64,000 nt of DNA from Terribacillus saccharophilus (GCF_002272745.1 NZ_NPBD01000007.1:434001-498000), one strand, 5' to 3'. Positions 44,118 to 53,610 are shown, numbered from the stretch's first letter. The notes: generated by a model from the letters alone, not told the origin. Translations and numbers: made by a program.

Positions 44118-46010
44118 ATGCGTATTTTTAGTGTAGAAAATCTCACAAAAACATATGGAGATAAACAGCTGTTTCAGGAAATCGGATTCCATATAGAAAG
44201 TCGTGATAGAATCGGTTTGGTAGGTGTCAATGGAACTGGAAAGTCGACATTGCTGAAGGTCCTAGCTGGTATCGAAGGTTCAGATAGCGGAAACATCGAC
44301 CACAGCAAAACTTTTCAGCTGGCTTATTTGGCTCAGGAGCCAGAACTAACTCCAGGTAAAACCGTGCTGGAGGAGGTTTTTAGCGGGACTATTCCAATCT
44401 TGCAGACAATTCGTGCATATGAGGAAACACTCTCAAGCTTGGAGCAGGAGCCGGATAACGCTAAGACTCAAAATCGGCTGTTTACCCTTCAAGCTAAAAT
44501 GGATGCAGAAGATGCATGGGATGCAAGTACTCAGGCAAAAACAATTCTGACGAAGCTCGGGGTCGATTATTATACGACTTCTGTCGATACTCTATCAGGC
44601 GGTCAGCGAAAAAGGGTAGCGCTGGCGAAGGCACTTATTCAGCCTGCTGATTTGTTGCTGCTGGATGAGCCGACAAACCATCTGGATAACGAGACAATTG
44701 AGTGGCTTGAAGGCTATTTACCTAGCTATCCTGGAGCTATCATGCTCGTAACACATGATAGGTATTTCCTGAACCGGATAACGAGCCATATCTTTGAATT
44801 GGAGATGGGCAGTCTTTATCGATATGAAGGAAACTATGAAACATATTTGACGAAAAAAGCAGAGCGGAAAGCTCAGACGCTTCTGGATCAAGAGAAGCAT
44901 CAAAATACATTGCGCCGGGAGCTTGCGTGGCTGCACCGCGGAGCAAAAGCACGGACAACCAAACAAAAAGCACGGATCCAGCGAGTAGAACAGATGAAAG
45001 AAACCAAATTCCAGACACAGGATAACGAGCTGGACCTACAAGTTGGAGCGGCCCGTTTAGGCAAGAAGGTGCTGGAGGCAAAAGACATAACGGTTCAATT
45101 CGGTGATAAACCGTTATTCAGTCATTTCGATTTCCTTTTCAAACCAGGTGATCGCATCGGTATCATCGGTCCGAATGGAAGCGGGAAGACATCCCTATTG
45201 AATACACTTGCCGGTAGAATTCAGCCGACAGCAGGGGAAGTGGAGACTGGAGAGACTGTTAAGCTGGGGTATTATACACAGCTTCAGCAGGACATGGATC
45301 AGCAGCTGCGCATCATTGATTATATCAAGGAAGTAGCAGAGGTCATCCATACCGCGGATGGAAACATCATTACTGCAGAACAGATGCTGGAGCAATTCCT
45401 ATTCCCGCGGAATCATCAATATACGTATATCCATCGTTTGTCTGGCGGAGAGAGAAAAAGACTGTACTTGCTGCGTGTATTGATGCAGGAGCCGAATGTC
45501 TTATTCCTTGATGAACCCACCAATGACTTGGACACGGAAACCTTAGGCATTCTTGAAGATTATCTGGATAGCTATCCTGGTGTCGTCATAACGGTTTCCC
45601 ATGACCGTTATTTCCTTGACCGCGTAGTGGACCAGCTAATTCTTTTCGAAGGTGCAGGAGCAGTCTCAACGTTCTATGGCAACTATAGCGAGTACTGGGA
45701 AAAGGTTCAAGAACAACCAAAACTGCAGCAGACAAAGCCGGAGCCAGCTCAAGAGCAGAAAGAAAAGAAAAAACAGAAGCTATCTTACAAGGAACAGCAG
45801 GAATGGAATTCAATAGAAGATGAAATTGCTAATCTGGAAGAGCGACTCGAAGCGTGTGCCGAAGGGATAACAGAGGCAGGCAGTAACAGTGAACGTGTCC
45901 AGGAGCTGTTTACCGAACAACAGGAGCTGGAACAGCAACTGGAACAAAAGATGGAGCGATGGGAAGCATTGTCTATGCTAGTGGAAGAAATCGAAAGTCA
46001 GAAACAATAG
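44118..46010 (+). CDS. yfmR: ABC-F family ATPase, YfmR-like
   Basis: Soluble ribosome-associated ATPase of 630 residues (YfmR 629). Two cassettes: GVNGTGKST, LSGGQRKRVALAKAL, LLLDEPTNHLD; and GPNGSGKTS, LSGGERKRLYLLRVL, LFLDEPTNDLD. The linker has the LAWLHRGAKARTTKQKARI arm of the Uup group. A C-terminal coiled coil (about 560-628, Glu/Gln-rich) is the Uup-type DNA/RNA-binding extension. ATG at 44118 follows GGAAGGAGGAG. The stop codon abuts the first of three tandem repeats. Confidence 0.92.
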   Translation: MRIFSVENLTKTYGDKQLFQEIGFHIESRDRIGLVGVNGTGKSTLLKVLAGIEGSDSGNIDHSKTFQLAYLAQEPELTPGKTVLEEVFSGTIPILQTIRAYEETLSSLEQEPDNAKTQNRLFTLQAKMDAEDAWDASTQAKTILTKLGVDYYTTSVDTLSGGQRKRVALAKALIQPADLLLLDEPTNHLDNETIEWLEGYLPSYPGAIMLVTHDRYFLNRITSHIFELEMGSLYRYEGNYETYLTKKAERKAQTLLDQEKHQNTLRRELAWLHRGAKARTTKQKARIQRVEQMKETKFQTQDNELDLQVGAARLGKKVLEAKDITVQFGDKPLFSHFDFLFKPGDRIGIIGPNGSGKTSLLNTLAGRIQPTAGEVETGETVKLGYYTQLQQDMDQQLRIIDYIKEVAEVIHTADGNIITAEQMLEQFLFPRNHQYTYIHRLSGGERKRLYLLRVLMQEPNVLFLDEPTNDLDTETLGILEDYLDSYPGVVITVSHDRYFLDRVVDQLILFEGAGAVSTFYGNYSEYWEKVQEQPKLQQTKPEPAQEQKEKKKQKLSYKEQQEWNSIEDEIANLEERLEACAEGITEAGSNSERVQELFTEQQELEQQLEQKMERWEALSMLVEEIESQKQ

Positions 46011-46128
46011 AAAAGCGTAAGAAACCGTTTAGAAACGAAGCGGTAAGTAAGGGAGCCCGGAGTGAGATGTTTTTCCTCACGCAGGGATTCATTGCTTACA
46101 GCGCAGTTTTTGGTTTCTGGAGCTAGAC
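46011..46128 (+). repeat. Palindromic intergenic repeat, copy A
   Basis: A 118-bp unit from AAAAGCGTAAGAAACC to GGTTTCTGGAGCTAGAC. Outer arms AGAAACC/GGTTTCT pair; inner hairpin GTGAG...CTCAC follows CCCGGA. It starts directly at the yfmR stop codon. Confidence 0.85.
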
Positions 46129-46136
46129 AACAATAG

Positions 46137-46253
46137 AAAAGCGGAGGTGACCGTTCAGAAACGGAGCGGTAAGTGAGAAAGCCCGGAGTGGGCGCTTTAA
46201 CCCACGCAGGGTTTTATTGCTTACAGCGCAGTTTCTGGTCACCGCAGCTAGAT
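46137..46253 (+). repeat. Palindromic intergenic repeat, copy B
   Basis: Unit from AAAAGCGGAGGTGACC to GGTCACCGCAGCTAGAT. Outer arms GGTGACC/GGTCACC; inner hairpin GTGGGCGCTTTAACCCAC. Arms differ from copy A at positions that keep pairing. Confidence 0.88.
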
Positions 46254-46257
46254 CATG

Positions 46258-46374
46258 AAAAGCGGAAAAAGCCGTTTAGGAACGGAGAAGGAAGTGAGAA
46301 AGCCCGGAGTGGGCGCTTTAACCCACGCAGGGATTTATCACTTATACCGCAGTTTTTGGTCTTTGGAGCTAGAC
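46258..46374 (+). repeat. Palindromic intergenic repeat, copy C
   Basis: Unit from AAAAGCGGAAAAAGCC to GGTCTTTGGAGCTAGAC. The inner hairpin is identical to copy B; outer arms AAAGCC/GGTCTTT pair less well. After it, 46375-46460 holds only the promoter region of the aminopeptidase gene. Confidence 0.85.
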
Positions 46375-46460
46375 ATATAGGCATATTTCGTGCCAATTTG
46401 CGCATACTTTACTAGAATGGAAGAATAGTCTGAATTCAATGACGGGAAGGATTGATTCCA

Positions 46461-47699
46461 ATGCCAGATAAGAAATTATTAGAAAAATATGCAGAGATCG
46501 CCCTACGTACAGGTGTAAATATTCAAAAGGATCAGCCGCTATTTATCATGGCGCCGATTGATGGTGCGGAATTTGTCCGTTTGATTGCGAAGCGTGCTTA
46601 TGAGCTGGGCGCAAGTGAGGTACATATCAATTGGTCAGATGATACCCTGATGCTTTTGAAATATACGCATCAATCCGAGGAAGTGCTCACAGATATCCCT
46701 GATTGGTTGGTAGAGCAGCGTGCTTATTACATGAAAAAGGGTGCAGCACTTCTGCAGATCCGCTCCACTGACCCTGATCTTCTCAAAGATGTGGATGGAA
46801 ACAAAGTAGCGCAAGCAACGAAAGCTACCGCGCAAGCATTGCAGCATCTTCGCCATTATACAATGAATGATATCGTTCCGTGGACGATTATAACTATTCC
46901 GACAGATGCCTGGGCACAGAAGATCTTCCCAGGGAAATCAGCAGAGGAAGCAACGAAGCTACTTTGGGACTCTATCTTCAAAATTGTCCGTGTTGATCAG
47001 GACGATCCGATTCAAGCGTGGAAAGACCATAATGCTACGCTGCATAATGCCCGCGACGTACTGAATGGCAAACGATACAAAAAGCTTCATTTCAAATCTG
47101 AAGGAACCGATTTGAAGATAGGCTTACCAGAAGGTCATATTTGGAAAGGTGGTTCTTCTACTACCGAAAGCGGCACTGAATTCAATCCGAATATGCCTAC
47201 TGAGGAAGTGTTCACGATGCCGCATAAATACGATGTTGAAGGAACTGTTACAAGTAAAAAACCATTAATTTATGATGGAAATACGATTGATAACTTCACA
47301 CTTACCTTCAAGGAAGGTAAGGTTGTTGATTATAAAGCCGAGGTAGGTCAGGAGACATTGAAGCACCTGCTGGAAACAGACGAGGGAGCTTTGCGTCTTG
47401 GAGAAGTTGCATTGGTACCGCATGAATCTCCAATTTCTCAGTCTGGTCTCATCTTCTACAATACGCTATATGATGAAAATGCTTCCTGTCACGTTGCTTT
47501 AGGAAAAGCTTATCCGACTACACTGGAAGGCGGAGCTTCCATGAATGCGGAAGAGCTTGATAAGCATGGGGTTAACGACAGTTTGACACATACTGATTTC
47601 ATGATTGGATCAGCAGACCTATCCATTGATGGTATTTTTGCAGATGACTCATCCGAGCCCGTTTTCCGTGACGGCAGCTGGGCAATCAAGTTCGACTAA
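46461..47699 (+). CDS. ampS: M29-family metallo-aminopeptidase (AmpS-like), copy 1
   Basis: Cytoplasmic aminopeptidase of 412 residues, thermophilic-aminopeptidase family. The metal-site blocks are intact: TEEVFTMPHKYDVEG, LGEVALVPHESPISQSGLIF, YDENASCHVALGKAYP and HTDFMIGSADL. ATG at 46461 lies 9 bases after GGAAGGA. A paralogue is encoded at 61542-62786. Likely releases N-terminal residues from peptides during turnover. Confidence 0.92.
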   Translation: MPDKKLLEKYAEIALRTGVNIQKDQPLFIMAPIDGAEFVRLIAKRAYELGASEVHINWSDDTLMLLKYTHQSEEVLTDIPDWLVEQRAYYMKKGAALLQIRSTDPDLLKDVDGNKVAQATKATAQALQHLRHYTMNDIVPWTIITIPTDAWAQKIFPGKSAEEATKLLWDSIFKIVRVDQDDPIQAWKDHNATLHNARDVLNGKRYKKLHFKSEGTDLKIGLPEGHIWKGGSSTTESGTEFNPNMPTEEVFTMPHKYDVEGTVTSKKPLIYDGNTIDNFTLTFKEGKVVDYKAEVGQETLKHLLETDEGALRLGEVALVPHESPISQSGLIFYNTLYDENASCHVALGKAYPTTLEGGASMNAEELDKHGVNDSLTHTDFMIGSADLSIDGIFADDSSEPVFRDGSWAIKFD

Positions 47700-47701
47700 A
47701 T

Positions 47702-47744
47702 AAAAACCCGCATTACTGGACTGAACCAGTAATACGGGTTTTTC
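47702..47744. terminator. Bidirectional terminator between ampS and recQ
   Basis: AAAAACCCG-ATTACTGG pairs with CCAGTAAT-CGGGTTTTT; lies between convergent genes and carries T-runs on both strands. Confidence 0.9.
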
Positions 47745-49863
47745 AATGTTCTAAGATACCTTGGTGCACGAGTACAGCACGGATTGCATGATAGTCGCAC
47801 GCTACATCCATTTGTTCTTTGATTTCCCGAAGCTTTGGAAGTTCATCATGCTGCTTCAGTACATCTAGAACAGCTGTCTCCTGCTCTGCTGTGAAAAATT
47901 GCTGTAGATCGAGCGGTTCTCCATCAGCATAGGCTTTGAACAGATGATTGCTGACAGTCATCGGAGTCAAGCCACGCTCTTTCGCTATTTCTTCCATGGA
48001 ACTGCCTTTCTCAAACGCTTCAAAGCTAATTAGATGACTTGGATTATCTTGCTTTTCCTGTAGCAATGGCTTTTGATCACGGTTAGGAGCCGTTGCTGTC
48101 TGCTCATGCTGTTTTAGCACTTCAAGGAACTGCTCTCCATACTGTTCCATCCGTCTTTCTCCGATACCTTTAATTTCAAGCATCTCACTTTGACTATGCG
48201 GAACGTATCGGCATAGCTCCTTCAGTGTCGCATCCGAAAAGATGACGTACGGAGGAAGTCCTTCTGCCTGGGCAATCTCCTTGCGTAATTCCCGCAATTC
48301 TTGGAATAATGCTTCATCATAATCCGCTTCGGCTGTCTCTGTCGCTTTAGCAATCTGCATCATTACTTTCTTTTCGCCTTTGAGAATTTGGACAGCTTCA
48401 TCTGTAAGTGTCAGAACAGGATATTTATCATCGGTTGGTGCAAGGATCATTTCGGCTGAAAGATAATGGATGAATTGTGTGATATCTTTTTCCGTTCGGT
48501 TTTTCATGATGCCGTATGTGGAAAGACTCTCGAGTCCGAATTGCATGATTCGTTTGTCCTTGGACCCTTTTAGTACCTTTGCAACCAATACGGCACCAAA
48601 GCGCTCATTCATTCGTTTGACACAGGAAAGTACCATTTGCGCTTCTCGTGTCATATCTGTTTTTTCGAATTCATTCAGACAGTTGCTGCATCTGCCGCAA
48701 TCCTCTGGTATATGAGGATCTTGGAAATAGTGAAGCATATATGTCTGCAAACAGCTCTGCGTATGGCAGTAATTCATCATCTGCTGCAGCTTCTGATATT
48801 CCGCTTGTGTATCGGATGATGAATTTTCAATTAGGAACTTCAGTAAATGTACATCCTGCCCTGAGAAGAGCAGAACACAGTCACTCGGTTCTCCGTCACG
48901 TCCTGCACGGCCAGCTTCCTGATAATAGGCTTCCATATTCATAGGCAAGGCATAGTGCAGTACATAACGCACGTTACTTTTATCGATTCCCATACCAAAA
49001 GCATTCGTTGCGATCATAACACTGACTTCATCTTGGATGAAGGAAGATTGTGCTGCCTGACGGTCTGCTTCGCTCATACCAGCATGGTATGTGGCTGTTT
49101 TGACTCCTTGCCGGTCCAGGAACAAGGAAAGCTGATCGACTAGCTTCCTAGTCGGTGCATAGATGATACCGGTATCCTGCTTGCGTTTTTGAATGAAATC
49201 CAGGATGTAGCGCTCTTTATCTGCACCTTTAACTACTTGGAAGCGAAGATTATCACGAGCAAAGCCTGTGCGAGTCGTGAAGTCTTCTTCGATATTCAAC
49301 AGTCTCTGGATATCGTCTGCTACCTGTGGCGTTGCAGTAGCGGTCAAAGCCATTACAGGCGGTGTCTCTGTCAGTTTATCGAGTATGCTAGTAGCGGATC
49401 TATAGCTTGGACGAAAATCATGGCCCCATTGGGAAATACAGTGAGCCTCATCAAAAGCTATCAAGCTTATCGAAATACGGCGAACCATTTGCAGAAAACG
49501 AGCATTTTCCAGTCGTTCTGGTGCCACGTAAAGGAAGGTGAAGGCACCTTGTGCGGCTTGCTGCATCGTCCATTCCATTTCGGCAGCTTCCAGTGTACTG
49601 TTTATATAAGCAGCAGGTATATCCATTGCTGTCAGTGCATCGACCTGATCTTTCATCAAGGAAATAAGCGGAGAGATGATCAGTGCAGTTCCTTGGCGCA
49701 TTAATGCTGGCACTTGATAGCAGATTGATTTTCCTCCGCCAGTCGGCATGATGGCTAACGTATTTTCATTTTTCATCACATGCTCGATTACTTCGGCTTG
49801 TCCTCTTCGGAAGGTGTCATAGCCATAATAATCCTTCAATATTTGCTGCGCTGTAGCTTCCAC
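47743..49863 (-). CDS. recQ: ATP-dependent DNA helicase RecQ
   Basis: 3'-5' DNA helicase of 706 residues. Motifs: MPTGGGKSICYQVPAL, LISLMKDQV, DEAHCISQWGHDFRPSY, ALTATAT, ATNAFGMGIDKSNVR and QEAGRAGRDG. A zinc module follows (YCHTQSCLQ, CGRCSNC), then an RQC winged helix, an HRDC domain near 505-585, and a C-terminal HTH_40-like domain (SSMEEIAKERGLTPMTVSNHL). GTG at 49863, 8 bases after AAAGGA, is preferred over TTG at 49869. Longer than B. subtilis RecQ because of the last domain. Confidence 0.93.
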   Translation of the reverse strand: MEATAQQILKDYYGYDTFRRGQAEVIEHVMKNENTLAIMPTGGGKSICYQVPALMRQGTALIISPLISLMKDQVDALTAMDIPAAYINSTLEAAEMEWTMQQAAQGAFTFLYVAPERLENARFLQMVRRISISLIAFDEAHCISQWGHDFRPSYRSATSILDKLTETPPVMALTATATPQVADDIQRLLNIEEDFTTRTGFARDNLRFQVVKGADKERYILDFIQKRKQDTGIIYAPTRKLVDQLSLFLDRQGVKTATYHAGMSEADRQAAQSSFIQDEVSVMIATNAFGMGIDKSNVRYVLHYALPMNMEAYYQEAGRAGRDGEPSDCVLLFSGQDVHLLKFLIENSSSDTQAEYQKLQQMMNYCHTQSCLQTYMLHYFQDPHIPEDCGRCSNCLNEFEKTDMTREAQMVLSCVKRMNERFGAVLVAKVLKGSKDKRIMQFGLESLSTYGIMKNRTEKDITQFIHYLSAEMILAPTDDKYPVLTLTDEAVQILKGEKKVMMQIAKATETAEADYDEALFQELRELRKEIAQAEGLPPYVIFSDATLKELCRYVPHSQSEMLEIKGIGERRMEQYGEQFLEVLKQHEQTATAPNRDQKPLLQEKQDNPSHLISFEAFEKGSSMEEIAKERGLTPMTVSNHLFKAYADGEPLDLQQFFTAEQETAVLDVLKQHDELPKLREIKEQMDVACDYHAIRAVLVHQGILEH

Positions 49864-49938
49864 GTTCAAAATCCTTTCTTATTTCTCATTATGTACAGCA
49901 TAACATGATTAGGTGCTTCATCGCTTTTTAGTCGGAAA

Positions 49939-49980
49939 AATAAGAAACTGCCTGTATAGGAACAGGCAGTTTCTTATTTT
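49939..49980. terminator. Terminator-like inverted repeat between recQ and the CorC-type gene
   Basis: AATAAGAAACTGCCTGT (49939-49955) pairs perfectly with 49962-49978. Placed just after the CorC-type stop on the minus strand, with T-tracts on both strands. Confidence 0.85.
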
Positions 49981-51310
49981 AAACAGTTGCCTCGCTATGA
50001 GGGCGTTTTAATTCAATTTTGATTTTTTCCAGTCGATTATCCCGTACAGATTCTACAGTGAAGAGCATGTTTTCATATTCCACAACCGTATCGGCATCTT
50101 CATCTGGAATCGATCCAATGCGGCTTAGAATGAAGCCGGCTATCGTATCGAAGTTCGGAACATCGATATCTGTATCAAAGAAATCATTGAATTCATCGAT
50201 CTGCAGGGAACCGCTGGCCATATACGTATTATCATCGATACGGGTAAGTTCTCCTTCGATTTCATCGTATTCATCATCTATATCTCCGACAATCTCCTCA
50301 ATCATGTCTTCCATTGTGACGATACCAGAGAAGCCGCCATACTCATCAATCAGGATTGCAAGATGATTATGTGTCTGCTGCAATTCTTTTAGAAGATCAT
50401 CAATGTATTTTGTCTCAGGTACAAAATGTGCTTCACGCAAAATTGCTTCGAGTCGGACTCCATCGAATCCATACTCCCGTACTGCTTTGAAATAATCCTT
50501 CATGTTCAAAATACCGACGATTGTATCGCTGTCTGTCTGGTAGACTGGAATTCTGGAGTACTTCTGTTCCAGCAGAATATCTGCGAGCTCTTCTGCAGGG
50601 GTATCAATGCTCAGTGTGAATGTATCTGTCCGCGGTGTCATGATTTCGCGTGCTATCTTATCATCAAGGTCAAAAACCCCTTTGATCATGCCGAACTCAT
50701 CCGCATTCAAGATACCTTCCTGCTGTCCAGTCTGAGCGAGAAGCTTGATTTCTTCCCTGGAGACCTTCTCAGCTTCTGCATCACTTCCTACACGAGTGAT
50801 TTTCACAAGTACATTAGTGGAGAAGGAAAGGAATTTAACGAATGGCATTGCGATTTTACTGATAAATAGTATCGGTGTGACAGAGAATCTGGCAATCTTC
50901 TCCGCGTTTTGAAGGGCAACCCTTTTTGGGAACAATTCACCGAACACAAGTGTTACATAAGACAGCAAGATAGTGATGACCACAACGCTAATTTGCTGTG
51001 CGTAAGGGATATCTCCCAATACACCAGCGAATCGATTTGCAAGTCCGGTAGCAGCTGAGGCACTTGAGAAGAATCCTGCCAGCGTAATACCTACTTGGAT
51101 CGTAGCGATAAACTTACTCGGATCAGCAATAAGTTTTTGCAGCAGGGCAGCTTTCTTATCGCCTTCATCTGCTTGCTGTGAGATGCGGTTCTTATTCAGT
51201 GAGACCAATGCAATTTCCGCTGCAGCAAAAAAAGCATTCAGTACTGTTAAAATACCAATCAATACGAGTTGGAGTAAAACTGGACTCCCAGGATCATCCG
51301 GACTATTCAT
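49979..51310 (-). CDS. CNNM/CorC-type membrane protein (hemolysin family, YhdP/MpfA group)
   Basis: A 443-residue protein: DUF21 (CNNM) transmembrane domain with four helices in about the first 190 residues (opening VLIGILTVLNAFFAAAEIALVSLNKNRI), then a CBS pair (IMTPRTDTFTL, YSRIPVYQTDSDTIVGIL, THNHLAILIDEYGGFSGIVTMED) and a C-terminal CorC_HlyC domain. The family includes Mg2+ exporters such as MpfA. Substrate not shown by sequence; no Mg riboswitch is seen upstream. Start ATG at 51310 after AAGGGAGAG. Confidence 0.9.
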   Translation of the reverse strand: MNSPDDPGSPVLLQLVLIGILTVLNAFFAAAEIALVSLNKNRISQQADEGDKKAALLQKLIADPSKFIATIQVGITLAGFFSSASAATGLANRFAGVLGDIPYAQQISVVVITILLSYVTLVFGELFPKRVALQNAEKIARFSVTPILFISKIAMPFVKFLSFSTNVLVKITRVGSDAEAEKVSREEIKLLAQTGQQEGILNADEFGMIKGVFDLDDKIAREIMTPRTDTFTLSIDTPAEELADILLEQKYSRIPVYQTDSDTIVGILNMKDYFKAVREYGFDGVRLEAILREAHFVPETKYIDDLLKELQQTHNHLAILIDEYGGFSGIVTMEDMIEEIVGDIDDEYDEIEGELTRIDDNTYMASGSLQIDEFNDFFDTDIDVPNFDTIAGFILSRIGSIPDEDADTVVEYENMLFTVESVRDNRLEKIKIELKRPHSEATV

Positions 51311-51429
51311 GTATAAAATCTCTCCCTTAAAAAAATAAAAAATGCGTTTTCAATGTATCCATTATACGCTTTTTCTATGTGTAATCCAAATACTGTGCAT
51401 GTATTGTAGTATATCCGGGAACTTGGGAA

Positions 51430-51609
51430 TTATTCCAGTGTCCGGAGTTGCTGGCGAAGCGATTTTATCTCGATTTCCATCGCCTCTAGCTGTTTTTCCA
51501 TGTGGGCTGCGCCCGCACCGCTTGATGCCAGTTTATCAGCGTCTGCCTGCACACTTGCATACGTCATTTTCAATTCAGCCAGTTTGGTTTCCAGCTCTTG
51601 TTTATTCAT
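51430..51609 (-). CDS. SE1832-family small coiled-coil protein
   Basis: 59 residues, nearly all helical: MNKQELETKLAELKMTYASV then a continuous coiled coil to the end (EKQLEAMEIEIKSLRQQL). Size and opening pattern match the SE1832 family of Firmicutes, of unknown function. ATG at 51609 follows GAGGTGATGAT. Divergent from the GNAT gene, with overlapping promoter regions. Confidence 0.75.
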   Translation of the reverse strand: MNKQELETKLAELKMTYASVQADADKLASSGAGAAHMEKQLEAMEIEIKSLRQQLRTLE

Positions 51610-51672
51610 ATCATCACCTCTACACTTAGAATAGAAAAGAAGAAGTCTAAACGTCAAGCAGGAGGGGAAAGA

Positions 51673-52512
51673 ATGCGTTTTATTCTGGAGCAGGATGTGA
51701 ATCGGTTGCTTGTGAAAGCTGAATCATTTTTATTGAAGCATGAAGCAGAGAATAACTTACTTTTGGGTTTGCTTGGCAGAATGGCTGAGGGAGAAGATAT
51801 GGGATCGGTTTTTGGTTATGGTGAGGATCATGATAGGATTCGCATAGTCTTCTTGCATACTAAAGGGAATCGAATCATTCTTTCTCATGATACAGTATGG
51901 ACTGATGAAGAAGCTGCCGAGCTGGCTCATCTTGTACAAACATTGACGCCCAATCTTCCAGGTGTCATCGGACCTGTGCAACAAGCCAATCAGTTTGCGC
52001 GTGCTTGGCAGCAGCTTTACGGAAAGCAGATTAAGGTCCATATGAATCAGTTCATTTATCAGCTCGATACAGTCAAGGATGCAGGTGTTGCCAGAGGGGA
52101 GATGCGTGCGGCCAATAACGATGATTTTACTCTGTTGCGTGATTGGCTTGTACGGTTCGGAGAAGTTACTGGTGAGGATATGACGGAGGAGCGAGCAGAT
52201 ATCGTGATCGGCAGGCTGATAACTCAAAAGCGGATGTATGTTTGGATGGTGGACGGAGATATCGTTAGTATGGCGGGGTGCTCGAGAGAAAGCCGGAATG
52301 GTATTGTCATTAACGCAGTTTTTACTCCGGAAGAACAGCAGCGAAAAGGGTATGCTCAAGGATTAGTAGCAGCACTTTCGGAGAAATTGCTTCATGAAGG
52401 AAAACAGTTCTGCTGCCTGTTCACAAATGCGGATGATCCTGGTCCTAACAAGCTATATCAGAAAATGGGCTATCGCTGCGTGGCAGAAAGCTCCGCAATC
52501 GATTTTCAATAA
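51673..52512 (+). CDS. GNAT-family N-acetyltransferase
   Basis: A 279-residue protein with a helical N-terminal half and a C-terminal GNAT domain (from about 140). The acetyl-CoA loop is QQRKGYAQGLVAALSEKLL (R/Q-x-x-G-x-A pattern), preceded by VINAVFTPEEQ and followed by LFTNADDPGPNKLYQKMGYRCV. Substrate unknown. ATG at 51673 with AGGAGGGG; the frame from 51598 has no site. Confidence 0.85.
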   Translation: MRFILEQDVNRLLVKAESFLLKHEAENNLLLGLLGRMAEGEDMGSVFGYGEDHDRIRIVFLHTKGNRIILSHDTVWTDEEAAELAHLVQTLTPNLPGVIGPVQQANQFARAWQQLYGKQIKVHMNQFIYQLDTVKDAGVARGEMRAANNDDFTLLRDWLVRFGEVTGEDMTEERADIVIGRLITQKRMYVWMVDGDIVSMAGCSRESRNGIVINAVFTPEEQQRKGYAQGLVAALSEKLLHEGKQFCCLFTNADDPGPNKLYQKMGYRCVAESSAIDFQ

Positions 52513-52546
52513 AAAAGGACCGTCACATAAGTGACGGTCCTTTTAG
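52513..52546. terminator. Bidirectional terminator
   Basis: AAAAGGACCGTCAC and GTGACGGTCCTTTT form a perfect stem with an ATAA loop between convergent GNAT and aroA genes. Confidence 0.92.
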
Positions 52547-52548
52547 TT

Positions 52549-53610
52549 TTAAATCTTGGCTTGGAAAGCAGCAAGTTCTTTATAGAATTTATCGAATGCC
52601 GGAATATCCATTTGCTGACCTGCATCAGACAATGCAACAGCAGGGTTCGGATGAACCTCAGCCATTACTCCATCTGCACCGACAGCAAGTGCAGCTTTTG
52701 CACATGGAAGCATAATATCTTTTCGACCAGTAGAGTGTGTTACGTCAACCATGACAGGAAGATGAGTTTCCTGTTTCAGAATCGGAACAGCCGAAATATC
52801 AAGTGTGTTCCGTGTTGCTGTTTCATATGTGCGGATACCGCGTTCGCAAAGGATGATTTGACCATTACCTTCGGAGTGGATATATTCAGCCGCTGCAATG
52901 AATTCTGAAATTGTACCAGACAGTGCACGTTTAAGTAGGATAGGTTTGTTGGTGCGTCCTGCTTCTTTCAACAATTCGAAGTTTTGTGCGTTACGTGCGC
53001 CGATTTGGATCACGTCGACAAAATCAAGTGCTTTCTCGATGTCGTGCGGAGTTACGATCTCACTGATGACAGCCAAATCATATTCAGCCGCTGCACGCTT
53101 CAGAATTTCCAAGCCTTCTACACCTAAGCCTTGGAAGTCATATGGTGAAGAACGGGGTTTGAAGGCACCGCCGCGAAGTAATTTAAGTCCTTTGTCTTTC
53201 AAGGATTCCGCTACCGCAGCCACTTGGTCATAGCTTTCCACAGAACATGGTCCAAAGACGAAGCTTGCTTTACCGGTACCGACTTTTTCACCCTTCAAGT
53301 CAATAACTGTATCTTCGTTTTTATAAGCACGAGACACAAGCATTGGGCGCTTGTTTGCAGCTTCTTCTTCTTTCGTCTTAGCTTGCATGACAGCCTTGAA
53401 GATAGCGTCCATTGTGGATTCTCCAAGCACACCAGCTTCATTCTGTGCTTTCAGTTCTGCCAGAAGAAGTTTTTCAGACTGGCTGCGTTCACTTTCAGGA
53501 AGATCCTTCAGCTGCTGCTTAAGGCTTGCCTGTTCGTTCAACAATTTCAACAGCTCGAAATGTGTTTGTTCGTACTGTTTTTTCAGCTCCAAAACATTTG
53601 TAGTCTGCAT
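52549..53610 (-). CDS. aroA: DAHP synthase with N-terminal chorismate-mutase-like domain
   Basis: First enzyme of the shikimate pathway, 353 residues. The C-terminal DAHP synthase is intact: [88 protein letters not shown] and [14 protein letters not shown]. The first 85 residues align with the AroQ chorismate mutase domain of B. subtilis AroA, but key residues differ: NER becomes NEQ, LLRQK becomes ELKKQ, and the DPVRE block is missing. That domain is probably only regulatory here. Minus-strand ATG 53610 after AAGGAGGATC. Confidence 0.93.
   Translation of the reverse strand: MQTTNVLELKKQYEQTHFELLKLLNEQASLKQQLKDLPESERSQSEKLLLAELKAQNEAGVLGESTMDAIFKAVMQAKTKEEEAANKRPMLVSRAYKNEDTVIDLKGEKVGTGKASFVFGPCSVESYDQVAAVAESLKDKGLKLLRGGAFKPRSSPYDFQGLGVEGLEILKRAAAEYDLAVISEIVTPHDIEKALDFVDVIQIGARNAQNFELLKEAGRTNKPILLKRALSGTISEFIAAAEYIHSEGNGQIILCERGIRTYETATRNTLDISAVPILKQETHLPVMVDVTHSTGRKDIMLPCAKAALAVGADGVMAEVHPNPAVALSDAGQQMDIPAFDKFYKELAAFQAKI

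Noticed and set aside
43482-44192. 236-residue minus-strand frame over pdxK
   Set aside because: Antisense to a conserved kinase, crosses a terminator, has no domain and no ribosome binding site.
46011-46374. CRISPR array
   Set aside because: Three long imperfect palindromic units with no short identical direct repeats and no unique spacers; no cas genes.
46173-46415. 80-residue frame across the tandem repeats
   Set aside because: It reads through repeat units as protein and has no ribosome binding site.
51311-51429. M-box (Mg) riboswitch before the CorC-type gene
   Set aside because: The region is short and AT-rich without the M-box conserved blocks.
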